Shown piece after piece: positions 44,275 to 54,160 of a stretch of 64,000 bases of DNA. The notes beneath the pieces were generated by a model. The model was given only the letters and a program-made list of their open reading frames with translations. It did no database searches and was not told the origin of the DNA. The stretch is from Polyangia bacterium (GTDB lineage: Bacteria; Myxococcota_A; Polyangia; Nannocystales; Nannocystaceae): the NCBI GenBank assembly GCA_030424595.1, contig JAUHWG010000042.1, positions 1 through 64,000 on the forward strand, given 5' to 3'. How positions within the stretch are numbered: the stretch's first letter is position 1; every line of letters starts with the position of its first letter. Made by a program: the position numbers and the translations under genes.

Positions 44275-45399
44275 ATGGCTGGTACCACCGTCTCGGGGTT
44301 GACGAGGCTTCGGAGCAACCGGGTCATCACCTCGCCGATGACCGGCGTCCGCTACCGGATCCGCAGCGTGCTCGGCGAGGGCGGGTTCGGCCGCGCGTAC
44401 CTGGCGTCTCAGCTCGATCGCAAGGGCCGGGCGACCGAAGAAGTCTGTATCAAGACGACGACCGACCAGGCGAGCTGGCACCGCGAGGCGTACTTCGGCG
44501 AGCTCTTCCACAACAGCCGCCGGGTCATCCGCCTCTACGACTCCTTCCCGATCGCGCTCAAGCGCTCGGCCGGCTCCGGCATGCTCTATTGCCTGGTCTT
44601 TGAGCTGGCTGAGGGGGGGACGATCGCCGACTACCTGGCGAAGACGCAAAAGCCCTGGCCGCAGGCGCGGGCGCGGCGAGAGATCGTCGCCCTCCTCAAG
44701 CTCCTCGACCAGCTCCACGGCGGCGGCGCGACCCATCGCGACATCACGCCGATGAACATCTTCGTCACCGGCCGCGGGACGCTCAAGCTCGGAGACTTCG
44801 GGATCGCCCGCCACGAGATCGCCGGCAATCGGGTGATGGTCGACGCCTTCAACCCGGCGTTTGTCACCCGCGGACATCTGGCCGAGGTTCACCGCCACTG
44901 GCTCGCCGTCGACGACGTCTTCCAGATGGGGCAGCTGCTGGCGATGCTCCTGTGCGGCAACGCGAAGACCAAGGTCTCAGCGGCGATGCTCCGCCAGATC
45001 GAGTGCGAGCCGCGGCTGCGGGAGATCATCCGTCGGGCGATCGGCCCCCGCTCGCGGCGCTACGCGAACGCCTACGAGATGCTCGAGGCGCTCGTCGGCG
45101 ACGACGAGAAGCGTCCGCCGCCGGTGTCGAGCCTCACCGGTAAGACCGTCGCCTTCGCCGGGACGATGTCGATCAAGCGCTTCGACGCGGAGGTGATGGT
45201 GCTCCAGGCCGGCGGCGAGGTGGCCCGCACGGTCAGCAAGCGGGTCGACGTCTTGGTCCAGGGGGCGAGGCCCGGGCGCGCCAAGGTCGGGCACAAGGGG
45301 CTCAAGCTCAAGCAGGCCAAGCGCCTGATCGAGCAGGGGCAGCCGCTGCTGATCATCGGCGAGAAGGAGTTTCGCCGGCTCATCCGCGGGGCTCGCTAG
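44275..45399 (+). CDS. Ser/Thr kinase with C-terminal BRCT-like domain
   Basis: 374 residues from ATG 44275. Kinase features: GEGGFGRAYLA loop, K60 (VCIKT), HRDITPMNIF catalytic loop (H154), DFGIAR (D174). The lobe is short and the APE region degenerate. Residues ~285-374 (LTGKTVAFAGTMSIKRFDAEVMVLQAGGEVARTVSKRVDVLVQG...) match the BRCT fold pattern: G..v.FaG......r..l...I...GG.v...vs...T.lV. BRCT domains usually recognise phosphoproteins or DNA ends, so this joins a writer and reader. The earlier open frame to 43801 is an antisense shadow. Confidence 0.88.
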   Translation: MAGTTVSGLTRLRSNRVITSPMTGVRYRIRSVLGEGGFGRAYLASQLDRKGRATEEVCIKTTTDQASWHREAYFGELFHNSRRVIRLYDSFPIALKRSAGSGMLYCLVFELAEGGTIADYLAKTQKPWPQARARREIVALLKLLDQLHGGGATHRDITPMNIFVTGRGTLKLGDFGIARHEIAGNRVMVDAFNPAFVTRGHLAEVHRHWLAVDDVFQMGQLLAMLLCGNAKTKVSAAMLRQIECEPRLREIIRRAIGPRSRRYANAYEMLEALVGDDEKRPPPVSSLTGKTVAFAGTMSIKRFDAEVMVLQAGGEVARTVSKRVDVLVQGARPGRAKVGHKGLKLKQAKRLIEQGQPLLIIGEKEFRRLIRGAR

Positions 45400-45510
45400 C
45401 AGCCCTTCGCGCAGCTTCGGTCGTCGGTCCCCCAGGCCGCGGCCTGTCGACGCTCGCGAGCGACCGGCGCAGGACGTCACCGCGACGGTGACGCCCTGCG
45501 CGACCCCTTG

Positions 45511-45583
45511 GGAGACCGTGGCAAGGTCCCGTGCGCCTCGGCGAGGAAGGCGAGGGCGCGCGGGACTTTGCCTCGGGCCGCTA
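45511..45583. repeat. Palindromic repeat family 1, short copy C (hairpin)
   Basis: GGCAAGGTCCCGTGCGCC pairs with GGCGCGCGGGACTTTGCC around a ~17-nt loop. It lies between two convergent genes and could act as a bidirectional terminator. It retains the end motifs of the full element. Confidence 0.75.
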
Positions 45584-46567
45584 GTCCCGCCCCCGCAGCG
45601 CTGCGAGGCTCACCCGCGCCGCCTTGGCCACGGTCATCACGACGACAGCGTCGCTCGCCAGCTCGCGTCGGCGCGCGTGGCAGAAGTCCATGAGCGGCCT
45701 CTTCCAGCGGCCGGCCCCCTCCTGGTGGCAGCCGATGTTGAAGAAGAGGGGTTGGTCATTCTGGCTGGCCCTCTCCAAGAGCCCGTCGAAGACCTTCGTC
45801 ATGTACCGAGCGCTCGCGTAGTCCGAGATCCCTCCATTGCCCGGCATCTCGAGGATGCTGCGCCCGCCGGCGTGGACTCGATATGGTTGCGTCCAGGGCG
45901 TGATCCCCTGTCCGCCGTTGGCGCGCAGGGTCAACGAATTGGCGCGGTCGAGGCTCGTCTGGGGCTCATGACCCCATAGGTCGACGAGAAAGCCGGCGAG
46001 CTCGGTCCGCGCCCCCGTGGTGTCGCGGAGGTTGCCCCGAGAGCCCCTGCGAAAGCCCTTCGACACGACCTCGGGCGGGAAGGCCGAGCAGTCGTACTTT
46101 AGGCCCAGCTCCATGAGCGCCTCGTAGACGCTGTCGCTGGTCATCGCACCGCCGCAACGAAAGCCGCGGATCGTGGTCCCGAGCTTGCGCTCGAGCAGCT
46201 CGCGCGAGCGGGCGAGGATGGCCAGCGCACCCCTCCCGTAGGCCCCGAGCGGTACGCCGTGGCCCGTGCCGTCGTGGTTCCAGTCGGGGGAGTCGAGGAA
46301 GCGGAGTCCGACGAAAGAGACGAGGTCCTCCCAGCAGTGGACGTGGAGGCCGATCTCGTCGCCCTTGACGAGGTGCGCGCGGATCGATCGCGTGGGATCC
46401 GCAAGACGACGGCCTGGGAGCCAATAGGTAGGGCAGATGAAGTGTGTGAAGGGGACGACGAAGCCGAGGCTCGCCTGGATCGCGGCACGGGTGGCGCGCA
46501 GATCGTCGAGGTCGCGGAAGTGCTCACCCTCCCAATCGACCGTCAGGGAAACATGTACTTTGGCCAT
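45581..46567 (-). CDS. Polysaccharide deacetylase (NodB-like) protein
   Basis: 328 residues. The motifs of the CE4/NodB-type fold appear in order: catalytic-site entry VDWEGEH, the metal-binding region GDEIGLHVHCWEDLV, a substrate motif FRCGGAMTSDSVYEALMELG, and the late NIGCHQEG. No signal peptide is present, so it acts in the cytosol or is exported another way. The most likely reaction is de-N-acetylation of a glycan; substrate unknown. The end coincides with the family 1 repeat hairpin. Confidence 0.85.
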   Translation of the reverse strand: MAKVHVSLTVDWEGEHFRDLDDLRATRAAIQASLGFVVPFTHFICPTYWLPGRRLADPTRSIRAHLVKGDEIGLHVHCWEDLVSFVGLRFLDSPDWNHDGTGHGVPLGAYGRGALAILARSRELLERKLGTTIRGFRCGGAMTSDSVYEALMELGLKYDCSAFPPEVVSKGFRRGSRGNLRDTTGARTELAGFLVDLWGHEPQTSLDRANSLTLRANGGQGITPWTQPYRVHAGGRSILEMPGNGGISDYASARYMTKVFDGLLERASQNDQPLFFNIGCHQEGAGRWKRPLMDFCHARRRELASDAVVVMTVAKAARVSLAALRGRD

Positions 46568-47019
46568 TACAACTCACCGAACAACTCGAGGTGCAGCAGA
46601 CGCTGACCTCGTTGCATGACGCCTATCGCAGGCGCAGATCGAGATGCACGACGCCTCCGCCTCCACGCGATGTGGAGGTATGAGGAGCCGAGCACGATGT
46701 GTCCTCGGATCGCCAGCCGAGCGCTCTCGCGTACGACGCCCGTGGGGGGTCGGCGGAGGCGATCAGCCTGCGAGACGAAGCGCTACGCTCGATCGGTGAG
46801 TATGTCGGGGCCTTCGGCCACGACAGAGCGTGCGGGGAATGTCAGGAACTCGACCATGTCACTGTGACGGGGATGCGGTGCCCGAGCGGTGAGTTGTACG
46901 GGGCCTTTGGCCTGAGGGCAAAAGGTTTTTTCGGGGGGCGGTCGCGCGAGCGAGGACGAGCGTCCGGTCGGCGTCGGGCCGCGCAGCGTCAGCAGCGTCC
47001 GCGTGAGGGGCGACGGGGG

Positions 47020-47125
47020 GGACGCGCGTCGCGAGGGCCCTGCCTCGTCGCCCCTCGCCCGCCCGCCCACAGCCCCCAAGCTCCGCCCATCGCGAAGCAC
47101 GAGGTGAGCGCTCACCCACGAGCAT
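47020..47125 (+). repeat. Dispersed GC-rich repeat, family 2, copy 2
   Basis: Matches 1-105 (GCCTCGTCGCCCCTCGCCCG... to GAGGTGAGCGCTCACCCAC) at most positions. It occupies part of the otherwise gene-free spacer 46568-47161, where the rest holds no motif I recognise. Confidence 0.75.
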
Positions 47126-47161
47126 GCGCGAGAGCCCTGGAGGTCTCGGTCGACGGCGGCG

Positions 47162-48682
47162 CTAGTCGACGCCGATGAGCAGCGGCACGGCGCCGATGCT
47201 CTGGATGATCCAACGGTTGCGGTCTCCGGCGTCGATCACCTCGCGGTGCTCGGGCTTGTCCCAGACCGAGACCGCGGCCTCGTAGATCCAGCGATCGCCG
47301 AGGAGGTCGCCCTCCTGGTCGGGCTCGGGCGAGATCTTGGTGCCGAGGATGAAGCCGGCGTAGCGGTCGTGGACCGCCTCTAGGGCGCCGCCGTCGTCGC
47401 CGGTGTAGTCCCAGACAGCGCCGTCGTCGAAGTGGACCTCGGCTGTTCGGGCGACCAGCATCATCGCCCAGAGGTGAAAGAGGGAGTAGCCGATCGGCGG
47501 ATCGCGGAGGATCTTCTCCTCGTAGACGCGGCCGTCGGGCTCGATCGCCCAGTCGATCACCGACCGGATCGACGAGGGGTTGGCATAGGCGCCGCTGCGG
47601 CTGTCGGTCCAGGAGCCGCCGTCGAGCACATAGGCGGCGAGGGCATCGTCCTCCAGGGCCGCGGCCGCGGCGATGAGGCCGGCGAGGCACCAGGAGAGGT
47701 GGTTGTCGGCCCGGTAGCGCTCGTAGGAGCCGGAATTGGGGTGAGCGTCGGCCCACTTGGTCCACGCGTTGAAGCCCGCGTTGACGGCCTCGGTCACCCG
47801 CAGGATCCAGGCCCGGAGGATCGCGTCGTCGTCGGCGCTGAAGGTGTAGCCGTTGCGGGTGAGCAGGAGGTAGGCGTCGCTGATGTTGATGAGCCCGTAG
47901 GTCTGCCACATCGCGTCGAGGGCGAAGTTCCACGGGCGGTCGCTGCAGTAGCCGTCGGTCTGGTCGTCGAGCGTCGCGTTGGCGAAGTCGACGCCGAGGT
48001 CGTGGAGGTTGACGACGGTCTGCTCTGCGGCCCATGTGAGCATCAGCGAGGTCGCCTTGTCGGCGTATTGAGGGTCGCCGCCCATGGCGTAGTTCAGGGC
48101 GAGAGAGCGGATCGCGTCGCTCTCGTCCGTGAACTTGGAGGTCGCCTCGCGGAGAGTGTCGTCGACGTCGTCGACCCCTTCGCACCAGCCAAAGCGGATC
48201 TGGGTGACGTCGTCCATGTGGAAGGGATCAGCGACCAGCGAGAGGGCGCTCTCCGCCCGCGAGGCGACCAGGGAGGCCTGGCTGGTGAAGAGCGGAGCGC
48301 CGCCCTCGGCCCGCAGCTGGGCCCGCTCGAGGTCGGCCGTGCTGATGAAGACGCCGGCGCCGTTGGCCGGGGGGATGACGTCCGTGTCGGTGCCGGGATC
48401 GGTATCGGTGTCGCTATCGGTGCCGCTCTCCGTATCCGTGGTAGCGCTGACGCCTGTGGTCGAATCGGTCGCGGTCGCGGTCATCTCCGAGGTTTGCGAG
48501 GTGCTCTCGGTCCCCGTCTCTGTGTCCGCCGTGCCGACGCTCGTCTCGTCGGTCGCCGCGCTGGTCGGGCCGCTGCTCGGCCCGGTCGCGGCGCTGCCGA
48601 CCGTCTCGGTCGCCTCTGCGCTGTCATCACCGCATCCGGCCAACACCACGAGGAGCCCACAGATCCCGACCATCGATCGCAT
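47162..48682 (-). CDS. Alginate-lyase-family (PL5-like) lipoprotein
   Basis: 506 residues. Signal MRSMVGICGLLVVLAGC with lipobox LAGC and a ~80-residue Ser/Thr/Asp linker. The body is an (alpha/alpha)-type domain with RYRADNHLSWCLAGLIAAAA, WNFALDAMWQTYGLINISDAYLLL and IGYSLFHLWAMMLVA, matching the alginate lyase/PL5-like fold (catalytic Asn/His/Arg/Tyr region). It probably degrades an acidic polysaccharide outside the cell. No other polysaccharide-degradation genes are adjacent. Confidence 0.85.
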   Translation of the reverse strand: MRSMVGICGLLVVLAGCGDDSAEATETVGSAATGPSSGPTSAATDETSVGTADTETGTESTSQTSEMTATATDSTTGVSATTDTESGTDSDTDTDPGTDTDVIPPANGAGVFISTADLERAQLRAEGGAPLFTSQASLVASRAESALSLVADPFHMDDVTQIRFGWCEGVDDVDDTLREATSKFTDESDAIRSLALNYAMGGDPQYADKATSLMLTWAAEQTVVNLHDLGVDFANATLDDQTDGYCSDRPWNFALDAMWQTYGLINISDAYLLLTRNGYTFSADDDAILRAWILRVTEAVNAGFNAWTKWADAHPNSGSYERYRADNHLSWCLAGLIAAAAALEDDALAAYVLDGGSWTDSRSGAYANPSSIRSVIDWAIEPDGRVYEEKILRDPPIGYSLFHLWAMMLVARTAEVHFDDGAVWDYTGDDGGALEAVHDRYAGFILGTKISPEPDQEGDLLGDRWIYEAAVSVWDKPEHREVIDAGDRNRWIIQSIGAVPLLIGVD

Positions 48683-48775
48683 AGTGCGGATGGTAGCGGC
48701 TCAAGTCAGCGCCGTCGTGAGGGCTCTAGCCCTCGCATCGCGTGAGCCGGGCGGTATCGGGCGTAGCTCGCCCTC

Positions 48776-48905
48776 GCCTCCGCGAGGAGCCCGTGGAGAG
48801 TCACGCGCGCTCCCGCCTGCCATCGTCCTCTCGGCTCCGCCTGTTCTCGCAGTAGAGGCCGGCGCTGTCACAGCCCCGCCAAAGCTCCGCTGCAAGGCCC
48901 CAGTC
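48776..48905 (+). repeat. Palindromic repeat family 1, diverged copy E
   Basis: Resembles copy A: GGAGCCCGTGG, CGCGCGCTC, the TCGTC...CTCGGC stretch and GCAGTAGAG...CTGTCACAGCCC. It lies in the divergent spacer 48683-49197, which contains no other recognised feature. Confidence 0.6.
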
Positions 48906-49197
48906 GGCCGAAGGGCCAGCCCGCGGAGAGTGGTGATAGTTCGTGGTTCTCCGCGGACTACGGGCCCATGTCGATCCAGACGTCGGCGCCGCCCGTCGGC
49001 CACGGGCGCGAGACATGGCGTCTCGGAGGGCGCTGGTCGACCGCGGAGGACTGGCGCGTCGGACGGGGAAGAGCGCACGAGGGGGCCCCGCGCGGAGCTG
49101 CGCCCCGACGGGCGGAACGCCGCGGCTGCCCCGATTGAGCGATCGTGGGGCCGCGTGTCGGCGTGTGTTGGCGGACGGAGAGTGGTACTCCGCTGCA

Positions 49198-49824
49198 ATG
49201 CCGAAGAAGCGCTTCCCCCTGTCCTCAGGTTCATCCTCAGTCGTCGAGCTCGAGTGGCGCGGCATGTGGAAGGACTTCACCGTCCGTGTCGACGGGCAAG
49301 CGCTCGGGACGATGAACGGCCAAGACGAGCTGACCAAAGGCGGCAGCTGGGCGCTCGCAGACGGATCGAGGTTGGACGTGGCGCTGAAGAAGTCGGCCTT
49401 GGGGGCCGAGCTCCAGGTCACGCGCGATGGGGCGCCGCTGCCGGGGTCGCCCACCGATCCGCTGGCACGTATGCACGGCGCGGCTGGGATCGCCTTCTTC
49501 ATCGCCGGCCTGAACGTTCTCCTCGGGGTCATCGCGATGGCGACGGAGTCGCGCTTCCTCGCGGAGCTCGGCCTCGGCTGGGCATCGATCGTCTTCGGCG
49601 CGATCTTCCTCGGCCTCGGCTTCGGCATCCGCAAGGGCTCGCTCATCGCCCTCATCGCCGCCATCGTTCTCTTCGCGCTCGACGGGGTTCTCGGCCTCTA
49701 CTGGGTGATCGAGGCAGGCGGCCGCCCGGGCGTCGGCGGCCTGGTCTTCCGCGTCTTCTTGGTGGTGGCGATGGCGAAGGCGATCGGCGCGGCGAAGGAG
49801 CTCAAGGCGTCGAAGTCGGCGTAG
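49198..49824 (+). CDS. Membrane protein, unknown function
   Basis: 208 residues from ATG 49198. A soluble N-terminal half (VVELEWRGMWKDFTVRVDGQALGTMNGQDELTKGGSWAL) with beta-strand character is followed by four hydrophobic helices from about residue 95. This two-part layout occurs in small inner-membrane proteins of unknown role. It may be cotranscribed with nothing else; the neighbour downstream is convergent. Family not recognised. Confidence 0.75.
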   Translation: MPKKRFPLSSGSSSVVELEWRGMWKDFTVRVDGQALGTMNGQDELTKGGSWALADGSRLDVALKKSALGAELQVTRDGAPLPGSPTDPLARMHGAAGIAFFIAGLNVLLGVIAMATESRFLAELGLGWASIVFGAIFLGLGFGIRKGSLIALIAAIVLFALDGVLGLYWVIEAGGRPGVGGLVFRVFLVVAMAKAIGAAKELKASKSA

Positions 49825-49904
49825 CGCGCGGCGCTACGCTGGGCTGTGGCCGTCCACGCGAGGAGGCCGAGGAGCGCACCAATAGGACATGACGCGCGAT
49901 GGAC

Positions 49905-51407
49905 TCAGCGCTCCGACGAGCCTTCGTTCTCGTCGCGCTGCGGAGCCGCGCGGGGGCCGTGGCTCCGAGCGAAGCCCTGTCCGCGGGTCCGCGGCGCGCC
50001 TGCTTGGGTGAAGCTCGAGGGCCGCTGGGAGGCGGTGACGCGGGCGGCGGCGGCGGCCGCAGCGGCGACCGTTGCCCCGGCTGCGCCGCCTCTTGGAGCG
50101 CCCGCCGGAGAGTTCGGGTCGGGGCGCGGGGCTGTGGGGGGCACGCCTGGGATCGCGTGGTTCGTCGGCATGTGCTGGGCCGAGGGCTGCTGCGCAGGCG
50201 CTCGCTTCGCCAGTCGCTCGCCGAAGATCGATCGCGCCGAGCGGAAGCGGACCTTGGCGGCGACCTCATCGCGGCGACGACCGAGCACCCAGGGCGTCAT
50301 CGCCAGCCCGCAGGCGAAGCCGAAGAGGTGGCTAAACCAGGCCATCCCCATCGCGTCGGAGAAGAAGCCCATCACCGCCTGAAAGATCACCCAGATCCCG
50401 ACGTAGACCCAAGCCGGGATGGTCAGCTGGATGTAGAGGATCGGCACCACCTGGAGGAGCTTGGCCTTGGGGTAGATCCACAGGTAGGCGGCCATCACCG
50501 CGGCGATCGCCCCAGATGCGCCGATCACCGGGGTCGCCGTCGACTTGGTCAGGAAGAGCTCAAAGATGCCGCCGACCAGGCCCGCGCCGAAGAAGAGAAC
50601 GAGGAAGCGACGGCGGCCGTAGATGTGCTCGACGTTGTCGCCGAAGACGTAGAGGAAGTAGAGGTTGCCGAGGAGGTGGAACCAGTCGGCGTGGAAGAAG
50701 ATGTGGCTGAAGAGGGTGTAGATCAGGGCCGGATCGCCGCGCAGCGCCCCGGCGACGAGGGCGAAGTCGCGGGCGTAGACGATCCCGTAGACCGAGGCGA
50801 TGTAGGTGCCGACGAGCACGGCGATGAGGGCGTAGATGACCCACGGCGTGCCACGGGCGGGGTTTTCGACCTCGACCGGGAGCTGCGTCAGGATCTGCGC
50901 GGCCCAGATAAGACCCCGCTTGGCGAGCTCGACCTTGCGGTCGGTCTGGCCGGTGCGGGTCGAGGACTTGGCGAGGGTGTAGCGCTCGTCGCCGTCGAGC
51001 CAGAGGCCGCGGCAGACCGGGCAGCGATCGATCGGGCTCTTGAGGAGGTCCGGGATCACGTGCTCGTTCATGAAGCCGTGACCGCGGGGGCACATCCGGT
51101 TGGCGGAGCGGCCGACCATGGTCTTGAGGAAGGCGGGGTCGATGTCGACATCGCCGAGGGCGTCGATCTCGTCCTGATCGAACCAGACCCCGAAGCAGAC
51201 CGGGCAGGCGTCGATCGTCAGGGAGGCCTCGCTCCCTGGGCGCGACGGGGGGAGCTGGCGCCACTGCCCGTCAGCCTCCTGCTTGAGGTGGATCGGCACC
51301 AGCTCGTGCAGCGAGCAGGCCGGGCACTGGGCGTCGATCGGAGCCCCGCCGGTGGTGGCGTGGCTCTGTTGGATCAGGGTGATCGGGGCTTGCCTCGGCT
51401 CGGCCAC
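49905..51407 (-). CDS. Rhomboid-family serine protease with zinc-ribbon N-terminus
   Basis: 500 residues, GTG start at 51407. N-terminal cysteine pairs (QCPACSLHEL, ACPVCFGVWFDQDEI, RCPVCRGLWLDGDE) form TFIIB-type zinc ribbons. The membrane core has the rhomboid signature: HADWFHLLGN, catalytic Ser in GASGAIAAVMA, and catalytic His in WFSHLFGFACG. The C-terminal ~110 residues are Ala/Pro/Arg-rich and disordered. It should cleave transmembrane substrates; the zinc ribbons may recruit them. Confidence 0.93.
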   Translation of the reverse strand: MAEPRQAPITLIQQSHATTGGAPIDAQCPACSLHELVPIHLKQEADGQWRQLPPSRPGSEASLTIDACPVCFGVWFDQDEIDALGDVDIDPAFLKTMVGRSANRMCPRGHGFMNEHVIPDLLKSPIDRCPVCRGLWLDGDERYTLAKSSTRTGQTDRKVELAKRGLIWAAQILTQLPVEVENPARGTPWVIYALIAVLVGTYIASVYGIVYARDFALVAGALRGDPALIYTLFSHIFFHADWFHLLGNLYFLYVFGDNVEHIYGRRRFLVLFFGAGLVGGIFELFLTKSTATPVIGASGAIAAVMAAYLWIYPKAKLLQVVPILYIQLTIPAWVYVGIWVIFQAVMGFFSDAMGMAWFSHLFGFACGLAMTPWVLGRRRDEVAAKVRFRSARSIFGERLAKRAPAQQPSAQHMPTNHAIPGVPPTAPRPDPNSPAGAPRGGAAGATVAAAAAAAARVTASQRPSSFTQAGAPRTRGQGFARSHGPRAAPQRDENEGSSER

Positions 51408-51625
51408 GGACGCAGATCATAGACGACCCCGCGCGCCGGTTGGGCGCCTTGGCTGCAGGGCGCTGGGGGAGCCTCGAGGGGGGTCCGAGGTGGCTGAAAG
51501 GGCCGTCGCCGGCTCCTCGTCGATGCTCAGCCGCCGTTGGGCGAGCATGCGGCGAGGCTGAGCCCGGAGGGAGAGCGTGCTGCACGCGTTAGCCCGCAAA
51601 GGGGGCCGACGCGGGCCTGCTCCGC

Positions 51626-52330
51626 TCAGGGGATCGCGCGCAGGCCTGCGTCCTCGTCGCTGCCGGCCGGGACGGCGACGACGCCGGGGGGGGCCTTGCC
51701 GGGGGCCGCGTCGAGGACCGGGTCGCTGGGCGCAGCCTCGGAGGGAGGCTCACCGATCGCGGTCGCGATCGCGGCGGCCTGGACCGGCTCCGCCTTTTGG
51801 TTGGCGCTGTAGGTCGCCGCCGAAGCGGCCGCGACGGCGATGGTCGTCGGCGTCGGCGGCGGGGCCTTGGCGACGCTGCGCGAGTAGCCGGTCAGGGCCC
51901 AGTCCTCGTTGAAGAAGAGGGTCGCGAGGAGCACGCCCTCCTCCTCAGGGGCGTCGGCGTCGGGACGGGCGCGGAGGAGCAGCGCGTGGTCGTCGCGGGC
52001 GGGCTCGGGATCCTCGGCGACGGCGATGTAGTCCATGTTGCCGTCCTTGTCGGAGTCGACCGGGACGAACTTCCCGGGCGTCTTGTTGAGCATCGTCTCG
52101 AGCTTCTCGGGCGAGTTGAGGCGGTTGAACTGGACGAGCCAGGAGACCAGCTCGAGCGAGCGACCGCTGACGAGGGGTTCGCCGCCGCCGTTGATCCCCG
52201 CCTGCGCAAAGTCATCGTCGCCGCCGCCCGGCGCTGCGGGCTTGCCACAGGCGACCGTGAGGGCGGTCGCGGTGATCGCGATGATCGAGATGAGCGAGAG
52301 GCGGAGCGGGGCGGGGCTGTGTCGGGTCAT
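51626..52330 (-). CDS. Lipoprotein with EF-hand-like loop
   Basis: 234 residues from ATG 52330 (MTRHSPAPLRLSLISIIAITATALTVAC), lipobox TVAC. An N-terminal helical segment (NRLNSPEKLETMLNK) precedes DSDKDGNMDYIAVAEDP, which has the spacing of an EF-hand calcium loop, then a beta-rich part and an Ala/Pro-rich tail. The much longer frame extending to 55405 is antisense to the kinase and PilT-like genes and is not real. Divergent from the kinase at 52481. Confidence 0.75.
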   Translation of the reverse strand: MTRHSPAPLRLSLISIIAITATALTVACGKPAAPGGGDDDFAQAGINGGGEPLVSGRSLELVSWLVQFNRLNSPEKLETMLNKTPGKFVPVDSDKDGNMDYIAVAEDPEPARDDHALLLRARPDADAPEEEGVLLATLFFNEDWALTGYSRSVAKAPPPTPTTIAVAAASAATYSANQKAEPVQAAAIATAIGEPPSEAAPSDPVLDAAPGKAPPGVVAVPAGSDEDAGLRAIP

Positions 52331-52480
52331 CGTCGGTCCATCCATCCATCCATCCACAGGCAGCAACTCGCAGGAGGTAGGTCCCTTGCGGTGCAGGTCG
52401 GAGGGAGCCAATACTGTAGCCCGCGAAGGCGCAGCGCCGATAGGGGCTGGAGACCTCACTCGCGGGTTCCCGGGCAGACC

Positions 52481-53932
<1,452 letters not shown>

Positions 53933-54160
53933 GGCCCGACGAGCGATAACGATCGTCGACAGCGTGGCAGCGGCGGGCTGGACGCTCTGCCAGGGTGGCA
54001 GGGCAGGGTGGGGGCGCAGCGGGTGGGCTCGCTCGTCACGGGCGGTCGCCACCTGCCGCCACTCGCCGCCATTCGCCACCATTCGCCGCTCGTCGCCGAC
54101 TCTCGCCGCCGCGTCGCCGACCGTGGACCCGCCGTGCGCCGCCGGCACGCCGCCTGCATT

